Source: Georgenia wutianyii (GTDB lineage: Bacteria; Actinomycetota; Actinomycetes; Actinomycetales; Actinomycetaceae). Taken from it: a stretch of 64,000 nucleotides of DNA. The position numbers and the translations under genes are program-made. Shown here in pieces: positions 39,820 through 47,994 of this stretch. The stretch is from positions 3,390,626-3,454,625 of the forward strand of contig NZ_CP040899.1 of NCBI RefSeq assembly GCF_006349365.1. The letters run 5' to 3'. The stretch's first letter is position 1; every line of letters starts with the position of its first letter. The notes under the pieces are model-generated. The model was given only the letters and a program-made list of their open reading frames with translations. It was not told the DNA's origin and made no database searches.

Positions 39820-40899
39820 TCAGCGCTCGACGTCGCCGGCGATGAACGCCTCGACGGAGGCCCGGGCGACCTCGTCGTGACGCTGCTCCGGCGGGGACTT
39901 CATGAAATAGCTCGACGCCGAGAGGAGCGGGCCGCCGATGCCACGGTCCAGGGCGATCTTCGCCGCACGGATCGCGTCGATGATGATGCCCGCGGAGTTC
40001 GGGGAGTCCCACACCTCGAGCTTGTACTCGAGGTTGAGCGGGACGTCACCGAAGGCCTTGCCCTCGAGGCGCACGTAGGCCCACTTGCGGTCATCCAGCC
40101 ACTGGACGTAGTCGCTCGGGCCGATGTGGACGTTGCGCGGGGCCAGCTCGCCCTCGATGTTCGAGGTGACGGCCTGGGTCTTGGAGATCTTCTTCGACTC
40201 GAGGCGGTCGCGCTCGAGCATGTTCTTGAAGTCCATGTTGCCGCCGACGTTGAGCTGGTAGGTCCGCTCCAGCCGCACGCCGCGGTCCTCGAAGAGCTTG
40301 GCGAGCACGCGGTGGGTGATCGTGGCGCCCACCTGGGACTTGATGTCGTCCCCGACGATCGGCACACCGGCCGCGGTGAACTTGTCGGCCCACTCCTTGG
40401 TGCCGGCGATGAAGACGGGCAGCGCGTTGACGAAGGCGACCCCGGCGTCGATGGCGCACTGCGCGTAGAAGCGGGCGGCCTCCTCCGATCCCACCGGCAG
40501 GTAGCAGACGAGGACGTCGACCTGCGCGTCCTTGAGCGCGGCGACGACGTCGACCGGCTCGGCGTCGGACTCCTCGATCGTCTCGGAGTAGTACTTGCCG
40601 AGGCCGTCGAGGGTGTGGCCGCGCTGGACCACGACGCCCGTCGTCGGGACGTCGCAGAGCTTGATGGTGTTGTTCTCGCTCGCGTCGATGGCCTCGGCGA
40701 GGTCGAGCCCGACCTTCTTCGCGTCGACGTCGAAGGCGGCGACGAACTCGACGTCGTGCACGTGGTAGTCCCCGAAGGTCACGTGCATGAGGCCGGGGAC
40801 GGACTCCTGCGGGTCGGCGTCGGCGTAGTACCGCACGCCCTGGACCAGCGAGGAGGCGCAGTTGCCCACGCCCACGATCGCCACACGGATAGAACTCAT
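39820..40899 (-). CDS. ino1: inositol-3-phosphate synthase
   Basis: The 359-aa product converts glucose 6-phosphate to inositol 3-phosphate using NAD, the first step to phosphatidylinositol and mycothiol in actinobacteria. The NAD site is [17 protein letters not shown] at residues 5-21; other family motifs are [35 protein letters not shown] (about 190) with the active-site Lys region, [11 protein letters not shown] and SKTQAV. AAGGAGCAGG precedes ATG 40899. The start overlaps the PadR stop by four bases (ATGA), so the two are coupled. Confidence 0.95.
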   Translation of the reverse strand: MSSIRVAIVGVGNCASSLVQGVRYYADADPQESVPGLMHVTFGDYHVHDVEFVAAFDVDAKKVGLDLAEAIDASENNTIKLCDVPTTGVVVQRGHTLDGLGKYYSETIEESDAEPVDVVAALKDAQVDVLVCYLPVGSEEAARFYAQCAIDAGVAFVNALPVFIAGTKEWADKFTAAGVPIVGDDIKSQVGATITHRVLAKLFEDRGVRLERTYQLNVGGNMDFKNMLERDRLESKKISKTQAVTSNIEGELAPRNVHIGPSDYVQWLDDRKWAYVRLEGKAFGDVPLNLEYKLEVWDSPNSAGIIIDAIRAAKIALDRGIGGPLLSASSYFMKSPPEQRHDEVARASVEAFIAGDVER

Positions 40900-41552
40900 T
40901 CCTGCTCCTTCGATGAGGTGGTGGACGGGGCGGCGCCCTCGTCCGGTCGGTCCGGGGACGGCGGGCCGGCCGCCGGGCCGGGAGGTCGTAGGTCGAGCGC
41001 GCCGGGGGTGCCGCGCTCGGTGTCGATGAGGTTCTCCAGCCACTCGACCTCACGCTCGACCTGCTCCAGGCCGTGGCGGACGAGCTCGGCGGTGTAGGAG
41101 TCCATCCGCTCCCGGGCGCGCTGGGTGGACTCGCGCAGCATGGCGAGGCGCTCGAGCATGCGGGCGCGGCGGCCCTCGAGGATGCGCAGCCGGGTGCGGG
41201 CGTCGGTGACACCGAAGAGCGTGAAACGGACGTCGAAGGCCTCGTCGTCCCACGCTGCGGGCTCGGCCGTGGCCAGCGTGCTGGCCAGGCGCTCGCGTCC
41301 GGCGTCGGTGAGCCGGTAGACGATGCGCGCCCGTCGCCCGGCGAGCGCGTGGGGCAGCGTGTCGCCGTTCGCCTGGGTGATGAGCCCGGCCTCGGTGAGG
41401 CGGCGCAGCGCCGGGTAGAGCGAGCCGTAGGACAGCGTGCGGAAGGCGCCGAGCTGGGCGCTCAGCCGCCGGCGCAGCTCGTAGCCGTGCATGGGGACCG
41501 AGCCGAGCTGGCCGAGGATGGCGAGCTCGAGCACGTCGGCGCGGGTGCTCAT
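40896..41552 (-). CDS. PadR-family transcriptional regulator
   Basis: The 218-aa product has a PadR winged helix ([53 protein letters not shown]) and a helical dimerisation region (about 115-180) with many Arg/Glu. The tail ([16 protein letters not shown]) is low complexity. Conserved PadR-ino1 pairing in Corynebacterineae and Micrococcales suggests control of inositol synthesis. A palindrome over its promoter is the likely operator. AAGGGGGA precedes ATG 41552. Confidence 0.92.
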   Translation of the reverse strand: MSTRADVLELAILGQLGSVPMHGYELRRRLSAQLGAFRTLSYGSLYPALRRLTEAGLITQANGDTLPHALAGRRARIVYRLTDAGRERLASTLATAEPAAWDDEAFDVRFTLFGVTDARTRLRILEGRRARMLERLAMLRESTQRARERMDSYTAELVRHGLEQVEREVEWLENLIDTERGTPGALDLRPPGPAAGPPSPDRPDEGAAPSTTSSKEQE

Positions 41553-41576
41553 CGGCGGTCCCCCTTCCTCTTGTCT

Positions 41577-41595
41577 ATGTATCGCTGCGATATAT
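41577..41595. promoter_or_regulatory. putative PadR operator
   Basis: ATGTATCGC (41577-41585), one base, GCGATATAT (41587-41595) is a 19-bp near-perfect palindrome (one mismatch), 24 bp upstream of the PadR start. AT-rich arms with this symmetry are typical of PadR sites. It would overlap the promoter of PadR-ino1. Confidence 0.6.
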
Positions 41596-41675
41596 CGGGC
41601 CGAGCCTAGCGCACCGGGTGAGCGCGTCCGGACGTCCGCCCGCTGCGCCCTCTGCCCGGCCGCGCGGCGCGGAAC

Positions 41676-41755
41676 CTGCCACGAAGTGCCGTGCCGAGGC
41701 CCTCACGACGCCCGAGGTGCGGCGTGTCGCGGGCGTGTCGGGGACTTCGTGGCAG
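41676..41755. repeat. stem-loop repeat family A, copy 3
   Basis: Perfect 12-bp arms CTGCCACGAAGT (41676-41687) and ACTTCGTGGCAG (41744-41755). The right half shares GGCGTGTCGC, a second CGTGTCG and GGACTT-S-GTGGCAG with the copies at 11450 and 11633; the left half has diverged. It lies in the intergenic space upstream of the MFS gene, where no other feature is seen except a possible Shine-Dalgarno. Confidence 0.75.
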
Positions 41756-41881
41756 AAAGGGCGGCGCCGACCTCGGCCGGAGCCGGACGCACGCCGCCGG
41801 GCCACGGCCCCGCCGGGCCGGGCGCGCCCGGCGGGCCCTCGGATAACCTGCTGCGGTGCTGTCCCGAGGTGTGACCCGACC

Positions 41882-43234
41882 ATGAGCGTGCTGTCCGACC
41901 TGCGCACGCTCGTCGTGCACCCAGGCTTCCGCAAGCTCTTCACCGTGCGACTCGTCTCCCAGTGCGGGGACGGCATGTTCCAGGTCGGGCTCGCCACGCT
42001 CTTCTTCTTCAGCCCGCAGAACATGGCGACGGCGGGCGGTGTCGCGACCGCGTTCGCCGTGCTGCTCCTGCCGTTCACGGTCGTGGGGCCGTTCGCCGGG
42101 CCGCTGCTCGACCGGTGGCGGCGCCGGCAGGTGCTGCTCGTCGGCAACGCGGTGCGGGTGGTCCTCGCGATCGTCCTCGCGGTCCTCATCGGCACCGGCG
42201 GGGTGAGCACCCTCGTCTACGTGCTCGCGCTCGTCACGCTCGGCATCAACCGCTTCCTCCTCGCGGCACTGTCGGCCGGCCTGCCCCGGGTCGTCCCGCG
42301 CGACCAGCTGCTCATCGCCAACACCCTGACGCCGACGCTCGGTGCGGTGTCGGCGGCCGCCGGTGCCGTCCTCGGCCTGCTCGTCGGGTTCCTCGTCCCC
42401 GACGCCGTCACCGACTCCGCGTCCCTCGTGTGCGCGGGCCTGCTCTTCGGGGCCGCCTCCGCCCTCGCGCTGCGGCTCGGGCGCGACGAGCTCGGCCCGA
42501 CGACGCCGGCCCGGGTCGGGGTCTCCGACGCCGTCCAGCGCACGCTGCGTGAGCTCGGCGACGGCGCGCGCTACCTCGTGCGCCGCGGCACCCCGGGCCT
42601 GGGCCTGGGCGTCATGGCCGTCCACCGCTTCCTCTACGGCGTCAACTTCATGGCGCTCATCCTCATCTCGCGCAACCTGCTCTCCGACCCCACCGACGCC
42701 CGCGCCGGGCTCGCCACGTTCGGGCTGCTCACCGGGATCTCCTTCGCCGGCAACGGACTGGCGATCGTCCTCACGCCGCTCGCCCACGAGCGGATGTCCC
42801 CGTCCCGGTGGATCGTCGTGTGCCTGGGCGCCGGGGCGGTGAGCCAGCTCCTCCTCGTGACGACCCCGCTCATGGGGGTGGTCGCGGCCTCCGCCGTGCT
42901 TCTCGGGCTCAGCGTTCAGGGCGCGAAGATCGCCGTCGACACGATCGTCCAGCGCGACACCCACGACGACTACCGCGGCCGCGCGTTCTCCCTCTACGAC
43001 GTCCTGTACAACGCGGCGTTCGTCGGTGCGGCGGCGCTCGGGGCGGCCGCCCTGCCGGACACCGGCTGGTCCCGGCTCGTCTTCGCCGTGCTCGCCGTCG
43101 TCTACGTCGTCGTCGCGCTGCTCTACCGCGGTGGGACGGCCCGGATCCAGGACACGGCGCGGCCCGTCCTCGCCGCGGAGGCACCCGGTCCCGGGACCCG
43201 GTCACGGACGGACGGCGACGCCGCGGCGGAGTAG
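41882..43234 (+). CDS. MFS transporter
   Basis: The 450-aa product has 12 membrane segments and starts MSVLSDLRTLVVHPGFRKLFTVRLVSQCGDGMFQVGLATL, typical of the enterobactin-exporter-like/MFS_3 type found in Actinomycetota. The A-loop motif is GPLLDRWRRRQVLLVGN. The substrate is unknown. ATG 41882 follows GAGGTG by about 10 nt; the longer upstream frame lacks hydrophobic character and crosses the family A repeat. A carbonic anhydrase gene begins 10 bp after the stop. Confidence 0.88.
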   Translation: MSVLSDLRTLVVHPGFRKLFTVRLVSQCGDGMFQVGLATLFFFSPQNMATAGGVATAFAVLLLPFTVVGPFAGPLLDRWRRRQVLLVGNAVRVVLAIVLAVLIGTGGVSTLVYVLALVTLGINRFLLAALSAGLPRVVPRDQLLIANTLTPTLGAVSAAAGAVLGLLVGFLVPDAVTDSASLVCAGLLFGAASALALRLGRDELGPTTPARVGVSDAVQRTLRELGDGARYLVRRGTPGLGLGVMAVHRFLYGVNFMALILISRNLLSDPTDARAGLATFGLLTGISFAGNGLAIVLTPLAHERMSPSRWIVVCLGAGAVSQLLLVTTPLMGVVAASAVLLGLSVQGAKIAVDTIVQRDTHDDYRGRAFSLYDVLYNAAFVGAAALGAAALPDTGWSRLVFAVLAVVYVVVALLYRGGTARIQDTARPVLAAEAPGPGTRSRTDGDAAAE

Positions 43235-43244
43235 CGTGCCGCGC

Positions 43245-43742
43245 ATGACCGACGCCTTCGCCGACCTCCTCGCCGCCAACCGCCGCTACGCCGACGACTT
43301 CGCGCTGTCCGGGTTCGACGGCGTCGCCCGCGCCGGCGTCGCCGTCGTCACCTGCATGGACTCGCGCATCGACCCGCTCGGGATGATCGGGCTGGTCCCC
43401 GGCGACGCGAAGATCCTGCGCAACCCGGGCGGGCGGGTCACCGACCAGGTGCTCGTCGCCCTCGTCCTCGGGGTCAACCTCCTCGGGGTGGAGCGGGTGC
43501 TCGTCATCCAGCACACCCGCTGCGCGATGGCCTCGCGCTCGGAGGAGGAGCTGCAGGCGGAGATCAGCCGCCGGCAGGGCCAGGACGCGACGTGGATGTC
43601 CCTCGGGGTCATCACCGACCAGCTCCGCTCGATCCGCGCGGAGGTCGCCAAGGTGCGCGCCCACCCGCTCATCCCCGACACGGTCGAGGTGGGCGGGTTC
43701 CGCTACGACGTCGACACCGGCCTGCTCGAGCCCGTCGCCTGA
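43245..43742 (+). CDS. beta-class carbonic anhydrase
   Basis: The 165-aa product would hydrate CO2 to bicarbonate. The zinc ligands are in VTCMDSRIDP (Cys38, with the Asp-Arg dyad) and in IQHTRCAM (His and Cys at about residues 88 and 91). The length suits the short, gram-positive beta-CA type. TAGCGT at 43232-43237, 7 nt before ATG, overlaps the end of the MFS gene and suggests its own leaderless promoter. Confidence 0.93.
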   Translation: MTDAFADLLAANRRYADDFALSGFDGVARAGVAVVTCMDSRIDPLGMIGLVPGDAKILRNPGGRVTDQVLVALVLGVNLLGVERVLVIQHTRCAMASRSEEELQAEISRRQGQDATWMSLGVITDQLRSIRAEVAKVRAHPLIPDTVEVGGFRYDVDTGLLEPVA

Positions 43743-43782
43743 CCGGCGCTCACCCCCCTCACCACCCGCCGAGAGAGGGGCG

Positions 43783-45225
43783 TTACTTGTCCTGGGCGGC
43801 CCACCAGGCGAGCAGCGCCTCACGGGCGGGCTCCTCGCCCAGCGGCCCACGCTCCATGCGCAGGTCGAGGAGGAAGCGGTAGGCCTTGCCGACCACCGGG
43901 CCGGGCGGCACGCCGAGGATCGCCATGATCTGCTCGCCGTCGAGGTCCGGCCGGATCTTGGCCAGCTCCTCCTCCTCGGCGAGCGTCGCGATGCGCTGCT
44001 CGAGGTCGTCGTAGGCGGCGGCGAGGCGCATCGCCTTGCGGCGGTTGCGGGTGGTGCAGTCGGCGCGGGTGAGGCGGTGGAGCCGCTCGAGGAGCGGCCC
44101 GGCGTCGGTGACGTAGCGGCGCACCGCGGAGTCGGTCCAGTGGCTCTCGCCGTAGCCGTGGAAGCGCAGGTGCAGCTCGACGAGACGGGAGACGTCCTTG
44201 ACGGTCTGCTTGTCGAAGCGCAGCGCCTTGAGCCGCTTGGCGGCCATCCGCGCGCCGACGAGCTCGTGGTGGTGGAAGCTCACGCCGCCGGCCGGCTCGA
44301 AGCGGCGGGTGGCGGGCTTGCCGATGTCGTGGAGCACGGCGGCCAGGCGCAGGACGAGGTCCGGGCGCGGGACCGCGCCGTCGGGCCCGGTCTCCAGGGC
44401 GATCGCCTGGTCGAGGACGACGAGGGTGTGCTCGTAGACGTCCTTGTGCCGGCGGTGCTCGTCCACGGTGCGCTGCAGCTCGTCGAGCTCGGGCAGCACG
44501 ACCGCGGCCACACCCGTGTAGACCATGAGCTCCAGGCCCCGGCGGGGGCGGTCGGACAGGAGCAGCCGCTCGAGCTCGGCGCGGATCCGCTCGGGGGAGA
44601 CGATCTCGAGCCGGTCGGCCATGGCCGACATCGCCGCCATGACGCCGGGGTCGACGTCGAAGCCGAGCTGGGCGCTGAAGCGGGCGGCGCGCATGATGCG
44701 CAGCGGGTCGTCGTCGAAGGACTGCTCCGGGTCGGCCGGGGTGCGCAGCAGGCCCGCCTGGAGGTCCTCGAGCCCGCCGAAGGGGTCGACGAAGGTGAGC
44801 GCGGGAAGGCGCACCGCCATCGCGTTGACGGTGAAGTCGCGGCGGGACAGGTCCCCCTCGAGGGTGTCGCCGTACTCGACCGTGGGCTTGCGGGAGTCGG
44901 GGTCGTAGGACTCGGTGCGGTAGGTCGTCACCTCGACGACGACGTCGCCCTTGCGCGCGCCGATCGTCCCGAACTCCCGGCCGACGTCCCAGTGCGCGTC
45001 GCCCCAGGAGGCGAGCAGGCGCTCGGTGTCCTCCGGGCGGGCGGAGGTGGTGAAGTCGAGGTCGTGGCTCACGGTCCCGAGGAACGCGTCGCGGACCGGG
45101 CCGCCGACGAGGGCGAGCTCGTGCCCCGCGGCGGAGAAGACGGCGCCGAGCTCGAGCACGGCAGGGGGCAGCGCGGTCAGGGCGGCGGCCGCCGTCCGGG
45201 CGAGCGCGGCAGGTGAGTCGGACAC
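43783..45225 (-). CDS. cca: CCA tRNA nucleotidyltransferase
   Basis: The 480-aa product adds or repairs the 3' CCA end of tRNAs. The nucleotidyltransferase head has LVGGPVRDAFLG and the metal-binding HDLDFTTSA (DxD) at about residues 38-55, followed by RRDFTVNAMAV. A C-terminal HD domain is present (LAAVLHDIGKPATRRF, then HHHELVGARM). GTG 45225 is chosen (VSDSPAAL); longer frames extend into the Nudix promoter region. The gene is divergent from Nudix, the usual actinobacterial layout near the origin. Confidence 0.95.
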   Translation of the reverse strand: MSDSPAALARTAAAALTALPPAVLELGAVFSAAGHELALVGGPVRDAFLGTVSHDLDFTTSARPEDTERLLASWGDAHWDVGREFGTIGARKGDVVVEVTTYRTESYDPDSRKPTVEYGDTLEGDLSRRDFTVNAMAVRLPALTFVDPFGGLEDLQAGLLRTPADPEQSFDDDPLRIMRAARFSAQLGFDVDPGVMAAMSAMADRLEIVSPERIRAELERLLLSDRPRRGLELMVYTGVAAVVLPELDELQRTVDEHRRHKDVYEHTLVVLDQAIALETGPDGAVPRPDLVLRLAAVLHDIGKPATRRFEPAGGVSFHHHELVGARMAAKRLKALRFDKQTVKDVSRLVELHLRFHGYGESHWTDSAVRRYVTDAGPLLERLHRLTRADCTTRNRRKAMRLAAAYDDLEQRIATLAEEEELAKIRPDLDGEQIMAILGVPPGPVVGKAYRFLLDLRMERGPLGEEPAREALLAWWAAQDK

Positions 45226-45355
45226 TGCCACAGCCTGCCACGGCGTCCCCCACCGTCGGAACCGGGGACCAGTGCCTGTGCGCGAGACCACGCGGGAGGC
45301 CCGATTCGGGCGCGTGGGTCCGGCAGCCCCCAGGCGGGTTGATTATGGTGACCTC

Positions 45356-45877
45356 ATGTCCGCCGTCCCCGCGCCACGCCGCCGCATTCCGGCGCCGCCG
45401 CGTCCGCGACCCGGCGCGCCGCGCTCGACGCTGCTGCCGGTCGTCGACGAGACGTCCGCCGGCGGGCTGGTCGTGCGGGTGGAGGACCGCCAGGCGTTCA
45501 CCGCCGTCATCGCGCGGCGCAACCGCGGCGGGCGACTGGAGTGGTGCCTGCCCAAGGGCCACCTCGAGGGTGAGGAGACACCGGAGGAGGCCGCCGTCCG
45601 CGAGATCGCCGAGGAGACCGGGATCACCGGGCGGGTGCTGCGGCACCTCGCGACGATCGACTACTGGTTCTCCGGCGACGACCGCCGGGTGCACAAGGTC
45701 GTCCACCACTACCTCCTCGAGGCGACGAGCGGGGACCTGACCACGGAGAACGACCCGGACCAGGAGGCGGAGGACGTCGCCTGGGTGAGCCTCACCGAGG
45801 TCGCCTCGCGTCTCGCCTACCCGAACGAGCGGCGCGTGGTCGCCACCGCGAGGGACGTGCTGGCCGGCCGCGCATGA
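45356..45877 (+). CDS. Nudix hydrolase
   Basis: The 173-aa product has a complete Nudix box GHLEGEETPEEAAVREIAEETGI at about residues 64-86 (GX5EX7REUXEEXGU), which binds Mg2+ for cleavage of nucleoside diphosphates linked to another group. The N-terminal 30 residues are Pro/Arg-rich and probably disordered. Its substrate is unknown; MutT-type sanitising enzymes look like this. TATGGT at 45344-45349, 6 nt before ATG, fits a leaderless promoter. It overlaps the next gene by four bases. Confidence 0.9.
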   Translation: MSAVPAPRRRIPAPPRPRPGAPRSTLLPVVDETSAGGLVVRVEDRQAFTAVIARRNRGGRLEWCLPKGHLEGEETPEEAAVREIAEETGITGRVLRHLATIDYWFSGDDRRVHKVVHHYLLEATSGDLTTENDPDQEAEDVAWVSLTEVASRLAYPNERRVVATARDVLAGRA

Positions 45878-47994
45878 ACATCTCCTGGACCTCGTCCGGG
45901 GCCGGCCGTCGAGCGCTCGCGCTGCTCCTGCTCGCCCTCGCGACCTGCCTGCTCCCCGGCGCCCTCGTGCCCGCCACCGCGACCCCCTCCGAGCCGGAGG
46001 AGGACGCGGAGGTGACCGTCGCCCTCACCGACATCCGTCCGGCGGTCCTCACCCCGGACGAGGACCTCGTCGTGCGCGGCACGGTGACCAACGGGACCGA
46101 CACCGCCCTCGAGGTGCCCGAGCTGCGGCTGCGCGCCCAGCAGAGCGCCCCGATCAGCCGCTCCCTCCTCGAGCGCTGGCTCGAGCCCACCTCCCTGTCC
46201 GCGACGACGCTCCTCGCCGCCGAGCGACTGCCCGAGCCGCTCGCCCCGGGCGCCTCGGCGTCCTTCACGCTCACCGTGCCGGCGGACTCGCTCCCCTTCG
46301 CGCGCAGCTACTCGGCCTGGGGCCCGCGCGGCATCGAGGTCACCGCGCAGGACGCCGCCGCGACGACGTCCCTCAGCCCGGCGGCCGCGCGCAGCTTCCT
46401 CCTGTGGTGGCCGGACATCGAGGTCGAGCCGATGCCGCTCGCCGTCCTCGCGGCCGCGGTCCCCACGGCGGCGGAGCGGACGGTCGCCCAGGAGACCGAC
46501 ACCGGGCTGGGCGCCGCCTCGGCCGAACGTCTCGAGCCGCTCCTCGCGGCGCTGGACCAGCCGGCCGTCGACGTCGCGATCGACCCGTCGCTCCTCATCG
46601 ACGTGCCCGCGGTCGTCGACCTCACCACCGGTGAGGATCCGCAGGACGACCAGACCCCCGAGCCCACCCCCCCGAAGTCGGCGCTCGCGACGACGATCGA
46701 GGAGTTCGCCGCCTCGCCGGGCCACACCGTCCACGCCCTGCTCTGGGCCGACGCCGACGCCGCCGCGCTCGCCCACGCGAACCGCACCGACCTCCTCGAG
46801 GACGTCGCCGTCGACCGTGACGTGGCCCTGGAGCGCTCGGGCCTCGACGCCTCGACCGGGCTCGCCTGGCCGGCGGGGCCCACCCCGGACCAGCGGACCC
46901 TCGCCGCGCTCGTGGAGGCCGGCGCCGGCGCGGTCGTGCTGCCCTCCGACGGCCTGTCGTCCCTCGCCCAGCTCACCTACACCCCCTCCGCGCGCACCGA
47001 CGTCGTCGCCGAGGGGACCACGCTGCCGGCCGTCCTCACCGACGAGCGGCTCTCCGCACTCCTCACGGGCCGGCTGCTGCCGGTCAACCCGACCGCGGAC
47101 CAGGTCGTCGTCGAGCTCGACCCGCTCACCGCCCGTCAGTACCTCCTCGCCGAGACCGCGGTCATCGCGCGTGAGCGCCCGGCCGACCCGCGCGAGCTGC
47201 TCCTCACCGTCCCCCGGAACTTCAGCGGGGACCCGTCGCTGCTCGCCGAGCAGCTCACCACCCTCGCCGAGGTCCCCTGGGTCGACCGGATGACCCTGGA
47301 GGAGATGCTCGACCGTCCCGCTCCGGAGCTCGAGCGCGAGACGCTGCCGGCGCTCGTCGTCGAGGAGGGCGAGATGACCTCCGGCGAGCTCACCACCCTC
47401 GAGGAGGTCCTCGCCGAGACGACGGCGTTCGCCGAGGTCCTCGCCGAGCCCGCGGCGCTCGTCGAGCCGGTCCGTCGCGCCCTGCTCGAGCTCACCTCCG
47501 CCGAGTGGCGCGAGCGGCCGCGCACCCGCGCCGCTCTCCTCACGGCTGCCGAGGAGGCATCCGACACCCGCCGCGGGCTCGTCGCCGCGCGCCCCGGCAG
47601 CACTCTCAACCTCATCAACGACGAGGCGCACATCCCCGTCGCCGTGACCAACGAGATGACCCGCCCGGCGACGGTCCTCGTGCGCCTGGCCCCCCGTGAC
47701 CCGCGGCTCGTGGCCGACGAGGCCGTGCTCCTGGAGGTTCCCGCGCAGCAGTCGGCGACGGCGCAGGTGCCCGTGCACGCGGTCGGCAGCGGCGACGTCG
47801 TCGTCGACGTCGTCCTCGCCGCGCCGGACGGCACCCCGATCGACGAGCCGCGCGAGATCCAGGTGCGGGTGCGGGCCGACTGGGAGACCGTGGGGACGGC
47901 CGTCGTCGCGGGTCTGCTCGTGCTCATGATCGTCGTCGGGCTCGTGCGCACCGTGCGCCGCGGGCGTCGGAACAAGGAGGTGAGCGTCGCGTGA
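45874..47994 (+). CDS. DUF6049-type secreted, membrane-anchored protein
   Basis: The 706-aa product has a signal peptide (about 1-36), a large extracytoplasmic region starting with a beta-rich domain (VTVALTDIRPAVLTPDEDLVVRGTVTNGTD), and one C-terminal helix (VGTAVVAGLLVLMIVVGLV) with a basic tail. Domain order and position between a Nudix gene and murJ match the actinobacterial DUF6049 family, which is thought to help MurJ-dependent envelope assembly. The function is not known. It overlaps Nudix and murJ by four bases each, so these are one operon. Confidence 0.85.
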   Translation: MNISWTSSGAGRRALALLLLALATCLLPGALVPATATPSEPEEDAEVTVALTDIRPAVLTPDEDLVVRGTVTNGTDTALEVPELRLRAQQSAPISRSLLERWLEPTSLSATTLLAAERLPEPLAPGASASFTLTVPADSLPFARSYSAWGPRGIEVTAQDAAATTSLSPAAARSFLLWWPDIEVEPMPLAVLAAAVPTAAERTVAQETDTGLGAASAERLEPLLAALDQPAVDVAIDPSLLIDVPAVVDLTTGEDPQDDQTPEPTPPKSALATTIEEFAASPGHTVHALLWADADAAALAHANRTDLLEDVAVDRDVALERSGLDASTGLAWPAGPTPDQRTLAALVEAGAGAVVLPSDGLSSLAQLTYTPSARTDVVAEGTTLPAVLTDERLSALLTGRLLPVNPTADQVVVELDPLTARQYLLAETAVIARERPADPRELLLTVPRNFSGDPSLLAEQLTTLAEVPWVDRMTLEEMLDRPAPELERETLPALVVEEGEMTSGELTTLEEVLAETTAFAEVLAEPAALVEPVRRALLELTSAEWRERPRTRAALLTAAEEASDTRRGLVAARPGSTLNLINDEAHIPVAVTNEMTRPATVLVRLAPRDPRLVADEAVLLEVPAQQSATAQVPVHAVGSGDVVVDVVLAAPDGTPIDEPREIQVRVRADWETVGTAVVAGLLVLMIVVGLVRTVRRGRRNKEVSVA

